64,000 bases of DNA from assembly GCA_028015205.1 (NCBI GenBank), contig CM051511.1, positions 32,046,001 through 32,110,000 of the forward strand. Reading direction: 5' to 3'. The translations under genes were made by a program, and so were the position numbers. A model generated the notes under the pieces. The model did not search any database and had not been told where the DNA came from. It worked only from the letters and a program-made list of their open reading frames with translations. The number at the start of each line of letters is the position of its first letter. Within the stretch, counting starts at the first letter, position 1. This document shows, piece after piece, positions 57,453-64,000 of the stretch. This DNA comes from Mytilisepta virgata. Taxonomy: Eukaryota; Mollusca; Bivalvia; Mytilida; Mytilidae.

Positions 57453-58990
57453 TTGATAATGGATTCTGTTGAGGACAATGACAGAAAATGGACTTCAAAG
57501 GAACACGAGCCTTCTGCCACGCTTTCAGAGAGGATGAAGGCTATTATGTCAATACAGATCCCAATCAAAAACCTCCATCGGTCTATGAGCATTAAAGCTA
57601 CATCCATCTTAAGAGGCCCTAAGGTTGTTGAGACCTTTACTTACCTCCATGAAAAATATATAATTGTCCGAGCGGACAAAGCCCCGATTAACATCGTTTT
57701 TGTCTGCAAGAACTGTGTCTTAGAAACGAGTTGGGAATAGGCAACACTGCGGATAACCCAACTTATACATCGAACACACTCTCTAAGCAGGAAAGCCTTG
57801 ATAACCACCAGACCGTTCTTCATTCCTTTGGCATTTCTACAAAAGTGAAGAAATGGACCTTCCTGCTCTTTATTGGATTCCTAAATTTCATAAGAATGCG
57901 TTTAAATAAATGCGCATTTCTAAGTCAGAAAATTTCTCAACGAAACCTCTGTGAAACATCATATTCCACCAGTGACGTCAATCAGATGTGGATTCTTAAA
58001 AACTCAAAAAATATACTACATTATCTAAAATCAAAATATGTGGCTTCATGCAACAGTATAAAAACAATCAACTTCCCTATACTCTATACTACCATATCAC
58101 ATTCTAATTAAAATTAAAATTATCGATTGAAACAACCAGTTCATCAATGGTTTTTTATTCAAGAAAAATGGCACACGCGGGTGTAAATTTCTAGTTTTAG
58201 GTAGAGAAAAGGCTTATTTCGTTAAGAACCGTTCTGATTCTGACAAAAAGTATTCTGAAGATGGAATTACAAACATGTGAGATTTTCTCATAGAAAACAT
58301 ATTTGTTGAAGTTGTCGGTCGAATTTTCCAACAAACAATCGGCATTCCAATGGTAACCAACTGTGCTCCTCTCCTCGTCGATCTGTTTCTGTACTCATAA
58401 GAAGTGAACTTCATTCAAGGGCTTCTACCTGAAAACAAAGAGAAACTAGTCAAATCTTTTAATTTCAGTTTTCGTTATATAGATGACGGGTTGTCGTTAA
58501 ATAACGATAAATTAGAAGACTTTCTACATCTCACCTACCCCAGTAAAGTTGAAATTAAGGATACTACAGATGCATCAAAGTCCGGTTCATATTTGGATTT
58601 GTTTCTCGAAATAGACATTCGAAGTCAAAACTTTATGACAAACGTGATAACTTCGACTTTCCTATTGTTAACTTTCCATTCTTGAGTAGCAACATACCAG
58701 TATTGCTTGTATATGGCGTCTACGTTTCTCAGCTTATCCGATATTCAAGGGCATGCGTGAGTTACCATAACTTTCGACAAAGACTGCTGTTACAAAAGCT
58801 TTTTAACCAAGTTTAACAGGGATAAGTTGATGTCATCACTTAGGTTATTTCATTCTTGACCGTTACAGTGTTCCGATATCTAAGATGATGTTGGACCGAT
58901 TTCCACTGTCGTAACGTTTCATGTACCTCTGCCGATTTGTGACTCCCACCGGATTGACTTTGTTGAACTTCACAACGGGAGTCGTATATT
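57453..58990 (+). pseudogene. RT element relic, longest copy in the window
   Basis: The N-terminal domain is present in two frames: ILRGPKVVETFTYLHEKYII and VRADKAPINIVFVCK at 57600-57710, then NPTYTSNTLSKQESLDNHQT, FGIST and DVNQMWILKNSKN at 57760-58020. The palm region follows at 58320-58620: QQTIGIPM, NCAPLLVDLFLYS with a stop, FRYIDDGLSLNND, KDTTDASKSGSYLDLFLEID. C-terminal and 3' sequences run to about 58990. The middle (58110-58320) is rearranged. This copy shows the family's N-terminal conserved block, useful for classifying the other fragments. Confidence 0.8.
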
Positions 58991-59303
58991 TGTCCTCTTT
59001 GGATATAAGGAACAGTATTAATAAAAGGAAAGTCAATAGATAATTTGATTACTGGCTTCATCTTAAATGTTTTATAGGGTTTCATACGAAAGAGACACCT
59101 TCTTGCGTTATATCGTTTATAATGTTGCAATTGTGAAACCGTTTATGACAAGATAAAAAAAATCATATGGCACGAATTACATTTTTATAAAGTTACACAG
59201 TTCTAGTGTTCCGTGAGATATCAGAGAGAACACAACATACCACCCGATTGAAGCATCATCCATCCATATTTCATGTCTTCTGCTTTTTCGTCAACAAAAA
59301 TCT

Positions 59304-59405
59304 AGAAGCAAGCGTTACGAATATCGCAAAGCAAGCGTTATTGTGTTTTGAGTCGTAAAACAAGCGTTACCGTATTTTGAATCGGAAAGCAAGCGTTCCG
59401 AATAA
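59304..59405 (+). repeat. ~28-bp minisatellite, four copies
   Basis: 'aagcaagcgttac' recurs about every 25-29 bp with 'gtattttgaatcg'-like spacers. Confidence 0.75.
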
Positions 59406-60256
59406 ACACCGTGAATCAGTGATAGGAACTACTTTCCCGCCCGGATTACCTTAATTCACTCGATTTTAAAAAAAAAATTGTGTGGTGTCAATGTTGTTTC
59501 TGCTGTTTGTGTATATAATTCTAGATTGTAGTCTATTTGTATAAAATCAGTATCGGTTTAAGTTGATATCAAATTAATGATTTTTAACATCATTTAAGAC
59601 CTAACAAAAATATCTACACATGCCACAGAAATCAGACAGAGCACTGAAGGTATGATTGTGACATAAATTTGGAATAAAAGTATAAATAAATTTGTCGTGA
59701 AAATTTTCTGTTTATCACATTCTATGAAAATGTGTATAATTAAATCAATGGATATTTTTCGCGGTTTGAATAAAATGTATCGCAAAACACCGAAATAAAT
59801 TTGATGCACTGAATGGCCATTTCGTTGACTGACAACTCATCAGCAGTGCTCTAGATTGAAATCATTTGATTGATGTTTAGTTATTGCTGTTTCACCATAA
59901 ATGTATTTTTCCAGAATAATAAATAAGTTTAAGCATTTTGAAGTATAAAGCCGGTATTGTTTTGTTTTTATATCAAATTTATAAATATACTTTTTAACTC
60001 ATTTCGAGACTAAACAGACATGTCTACACATTAGAAGGTTGTCATAAAAATTAGAGCGCTGAAGATGAAATTTTGAAATCTGGAATAAAATTATGAATAA
60101 ATTTATAAATAAAAAACTCTGTCCATATTTTGTTTATCATGTCCTATAAAAAGGAATGACAATATATTAGTTGACAATTGTCATCATTTGAAATCGTGTG
60201 ATTGGTGTAGAGTTATTGGCGTTAAACCGTAGATGTCTTTTTTCTTCAAATTTTAG

Positions 60257-60322
60257 AATCGACAGGAAAGCATGTAACTGTCCATTCTACAGATGGAGAA
60301 ACAAAAGGACATACCACAGATG
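60257..60322 (+). CDS. Stalk-repeat exon 1 (66 nt, phase 1-1, 22 residues)
   Basis: Between CTTCAAATTTTAG and GTAAGTTTT. Two bases finish a codon, 21 codons follow, and G is left over. Joined to the next such exon the unit reads E-STGKHVTVHSTDGETKGHTTD. Seven of 22 residues are Ser or Thr, three are His and several are charged, as in an extracellular stalk open to O-glycosylation; that role is inference. The entry phase fits the exon ending at 53131. Confidence 0.8.
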
Positions 60323-61580
60323 GTAAGTTTTGTTTTATTTAAGTCAGTTAAACTAAGTCTGCAAGAAAGCCACAAAATTATTCTATTTAAAACTTTGTTA
60401 ATAACGACATCATTACGCACAAACATCAAGTTTATAATTCAGCACAAAAAATCCAGACGTTCAATTAATATAACTGAACTCCCTACTGGGAAAAATCAAC
60501 AGCAACGCAATTTTTCGTACTACTGCATCAATCGGAACACTTTATTTCTACGAAACTTTTACATTCAACTACCCAACTCGTTCACTATGTACTGCCTTTT
60601 TAAAATTTCGCTTTATTCCTGGTTCTTGTAAAATTTCCATCCATTCGTGTGATTCGGTTGATTGATTGTTCGTTGTTTTCTTAACGTCCAATGGCATATA
60701 ATTCATGCTTCTACAGGACGAGAACACGGTGAAATAGGGTTGGGACTGGACACAAAGGGGAACAAGTTTTGACTGCCACTGTGGCACGGTTGTATAGGGT
60801 CGGATATTTTCGCCTTCTAACCCAGCAATCCATGAATTTACGTATTCTACGAATTGCCTTTTTTCCTCTATCCGCGAAAATTGGTATCTACGAAAATAAA
60901 TGAATCCACAGCAATACATTTATAACATCATTTAAGATCGAACAGAAATATCTACACATGCCACAGAAATCAGACAGAGCACTGAAAATGAGATTTTGAC
61001 ATAAATTTGGCATAAAAGTATAAATAAATTTGTCGTGAAAATTTTCTGTTTATCATATTCTATGAAAATGGGTATAATTAAATCAATGGATTTTTTCGCG
61101 GGTGTAAATAAAACGTATCGCAAAACACCGATATAAATTTGATGCACTGTATGGCCATTTCGTTGACTGACAACTCATCAGCAGTGTTCTAGATTGAAAT
61201 CATCTAATTAATGTTTAGTTATTGCTGTTTCACCATAAATGCATTTTTCCAGAATAAGCATTTTGAAATATAAAGTCAGTATTGTTTTGTTTTTATATGA
61301 AATTTATAATATACTTTTTACGACATTTCGAGACTTAACAGACATGTCTACACATTAAAAGGTTGTCATAAAAATAAGAGCACTGAAGATGAAATTTTGA
61401 ATTTGGAATAAAAGTATAAATAAATTTATAAATAAAAAATTCTGTCCATATTTTGTTTATCATGTCCTATAAAAAGGAATGACAATATATTAGTTGACAA
61501 TTGTCACCAATCGAAACCATGTGATTGGTGTAGAGTTATTGGCGTTAAAACGTACATATCTTTTTTTCTTCAAATTTTAG

Positions 61581-61646
61581 AATCGACAGAAAAACATGTA
61601 ACTGTCCATTCTACAGATGGAGAAATAAAAGGACATACTACAGATG
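61581..61646 (+). CDS. Stalk-repeat exon 2 (66 nt, phase 1-1)
   Basis: Same splice context as the previous unit. Encodes STEKHVTVHSTDGEIKGHTT then D and a split residue. It differs from exon 1 at four bases (two change residues: Gly to Glu, Thr to Ile). The intron before it is 1258 bp. Confidence 0.82.
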
Positions 61647-62861
61647 GTAAGTTTTGTATTATTTAAGTCAGTTAAACCAAGTCTGCAAGAAAGCCACAAA
61701 ATTATTATATGTCAAACGTTGTTAATAACGACATCATTACGCACGAACATCAATTTTGAAATTCAGCACAAAAATCCAGACGTTCAATTAATATAACTGA
61801 ACTCCCTACTGAAAAAAAATCAACAGCAACGCAATTTTTCGTACTACTGCATCAAACGGAATACTTTATTTCTACGAAACTTTTACATTCAACTACCACA
61901 ATTCGTTTACTATGTACTGCCTTTTTAAAAATTTTCTTTATTCCTGGTTTCTGTAAAATTTCCATCAATTCATGTGATTCGGTTGATTGTTCGTTGTTTG
62001 CTTAACGTCCAATGGCATCTAATTCATGCTTCTTCAGGACGAGAACACGGTGAAATAGGGTTGGGACTGGACACAAAGGGGAAAAAGTTTTGACTGCCAC
62101 TGTGGCACGGTTGGATAGGGTCGGATATTTTCGCCTTCTAAGCCAGCAATCCACGAATTAACGTATTCCACGAATTGCCTTTTTTCCTCTATCCACGAAA
62201 ATTGGTATCCACGAAAGTAAATGAATCCACAGCAATACATTTATAACATCATTTAAGACCCAACAGAAATATCTTTGGAATAAAAGTATAAATAAATTTG
62301 TCGTGAAAAATTTCTGTTTATCATATTCTATGAAAATGTGTATAATTGAATCAATGGATACTTTTCGCGGTTTAAATAAAACGTATCGCAAAACACCGAT
62401 ATAAATTTGATGCACTGTATGGCCATTTCGTTGACTGACAACCCATCAGCAGTGCTCTAGTTTGAAATCATTTGATTGATGTTTAGTTATTGCTGTTTCA
62501 CCATAAATGTATTTTTCCAGAATAATAAATAAGTTTAAGCATTTTGAAGTATAAAGCCGGTATTGTTTTGTTTTTATATCAAATTTATAATATACTTTTT
62601 ACGTCATTTCTAGACTAAACAGACATGTCTACACATTAGAAGGTTGTCATAGAAATTAGAGCGCTGAAGATGAAATTTTGAAATCTGGAATAAAATTATG
62701 AATAAATTTATAAATAAAAAACTCTGTCCATATTTTGTTTATCATGTCCTATAAAAAGGAATGACAATATATTAGTTGACAATTGTCACCATTTGAAATC
62801 ATGTGATTGGTGTACAGTTATTGGCGTTAAACCGTAGATGTCTTTTTTCTTCAAATTTTAG

Positions 62862-62927
62862 AATCGACAGAAAAGCATGCAACTGTCCATTCTACAGATG
62901 GAGAAATAAAAGGACATACCACAGATG
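62862..62927 (+). CDS. Stalk-repeat exon 3 (66 nt, phase 1-1)
   Basis: Encodes STEKHATVHSTDGEIKGHTT then D and a split residue; three base changes from exon 2, one altering the residue (Val to Ala). The intron before it is 1215 bp. A fourth exon is expected just past the window end, near 64140 by unit spacing. Confidence 0.82.
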
Positions 62928-64000
62928 GTAAGTTTTGTTTATTTAAGTCAGTTAAATCAAATCTGCAAGAAAGCCAAAAAATTATTATATGTAAAACTTT
63001 GTTAATAACGTCATCATTACGCACGGACACGTTTGTAATTCAGCACAAAAAATCCAAACGTTCAATTAATATAACTGAACTTCCTACTGAAAAAAATCAA
63101 CAGCAACGCAATTTTCCCTACTACTGCATCAATCGGAACACTTTATTTCTACGAAACTTTTATATTCAACTACCACAACTCGTTTACTATGTACTGCCTT
63201 TTTAAAATTTTGCTTTATTCCTGGTTCCTGTAAAATTGCCATTAATTCGTGTGATTCGGTTGATTGATTGTTCGGTGTTTGCTTAACGTCCAAGGCATAT
63301 AATTCATGCTTCTACAGGACGAGAACACGGTGAAATAAGGTTGGGACTGGACACAAAGGGGAACAAGTTTTGACTACCACTCTGGCACGGTTGTATAGGG
63401 TCGGATATTTTCGCCTTCTAAGCCAGCAATCCACGAATTTACGTATTCCACAAATTGCCTTTTTTCCTCTATCCGCGAAAATTTGTATCTACGAAAATAA
63501 ATGAATCCACAGCAATACATTTATAACATCATTTAAGATCGAACAGAAATATCTACACATGCCAAGGTTGCCACAGAAATCAGACAGAGCACTGAAGGTG
63601 AGATTTTGAAATAAATTTGGAATAAAAGTATGAATAAATTTGTCGTGAAAATTTTCTGTTTATCATATTCTATGAAAATGTGTATAATTAAATCAATGGA
63701 GATTTTTCGCGGTTTAAATAAAACGTATCGCAAAACACCGATATAAATTTGATGCACTGTATGGCCATTTCGTTGACTGACAACTCATCACCAGTGCTCG
63801 AGATTGAAATCATTTAACTGATGTTTAGTTATTGCTGTTTCACCGTAAATGTATTTTTCCAGAATAAGCATTTTGAAGTATAAAGTCACTATTGTTTTGT
63901 TTTTATATGAAATTTATAATATACTTTTTACGACATTTCGAGACTTAACAGACATGTCTACACATTAGAAGGTTGTCATAAAAATTAGAGCGCTGAAGAT

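Larger units (their letters stand above)
59586..64000 (+). repeat. Tandem array of ~1.3-kb units, each carrying a 66-nt exon
   Basis: Units start ('taacatcatttaagac') at about 59586, 60921, 62243 and 63523 (lengths 1335, 1322, 1280, last cut by the window). Each unit contains two related sub-blocks: the first ends at an acceptor-like 'tttttccag' without an exon, the second ends at the acceptor of the 66-nt exon. A segment resembling a MITE end ('aaaataaatgaatccacag') closes each unit. The array continues past the window. Confidence 0.9.

Noticed and set aside
57641..57823. Minus-strand frame opposite the RT relic
   Set aside because: Antisense shadow of the RT N-terminal region.

Overview
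The window is eukaryotic, AT-rich, intron- and repeat-dense DNA. The SINEs with tRNA-like heads, the reverse-transcriptase family and the repeat blocks look like those of a marine bivalve, most likely a mussel (Mytilus group). That assignment is inference from recognised sequence, not a database search. Almost every short open frame here is a repeat shadow. The real protein-coding content is one large retrotransposon polyprotein, a set of short spliced exons on the + strand, and several broken transposon genes.

Layout. 1-5669: a nearly complete LTR retrotransposon with one intact 1556-residue Gag-Pol frame. Its integrase lies upstream of reverse transcriptase (Gmr1-like order), and the visible LTR bases are identical. 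6091-24330: a tandem array of an ancestral ~2.85-kb intronic cassette in four copies plus the start of a fifth. Copies 1-3 each carry one 72-nt leucine-rich-repeat (LRR) exon with good splice sites. Copy 4 has lost its exon to a 2.35-kb replacement. Copies 1 and 2 share a ~2.65-kb nested block made of an RT element broken by a hAT relic. 25.1-38.9 kb: mobile-element graveyard, holding a Harbinger-like relic, a TA-flanked inverted-repeat element with nested satellites and an RT relic, a minus-strand Ngaro-like tyrosine-recombinase retrotransposon with an SGNH hydrolase domain, SINEs, and ~380-bp and ~165-bp tandem repeats. 39.5-44.0 kb: three more 72-nt LRR exons and a cysteine-bearing exon. 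45-52 kb: CpG-rich short-unit arrays and a 2.85-kb inverted-repeat element containing clustered AGGTCA motifs. 52,968-53,131: a 164-nt exon that moves the reading phase from 2 to 1. 57.4-59.0 kb: another RT relic. 59,586 to the window end: a second tandem array (~1.3-kb unit), each complete unit carrying one 66-nt phase-1 exon for a 22-residue Thr/Ser/His-rich repeat.

How it fits together. The six LRR exons are all 72 nt and phase 2-2, the 164-nt exon is 2-1, and the three 66-nt exons are 1-1. They can therefore be spliced in one frame as an LRR ectodomain, a cap and a repetitive Thr-rich stalk. Both repeat regions have grown by genomic tandem duplication of exon plus flanking intron, so copy number can change, or exons can be skipped, without shifting the frame. 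This modular two-array LRR gene is the most interesting system in the window. The first exon, signal peptide, membrane anchor and 3' end lie outside the window or were not found, so function (recognition receptor or secreted LRR protein) is inference.
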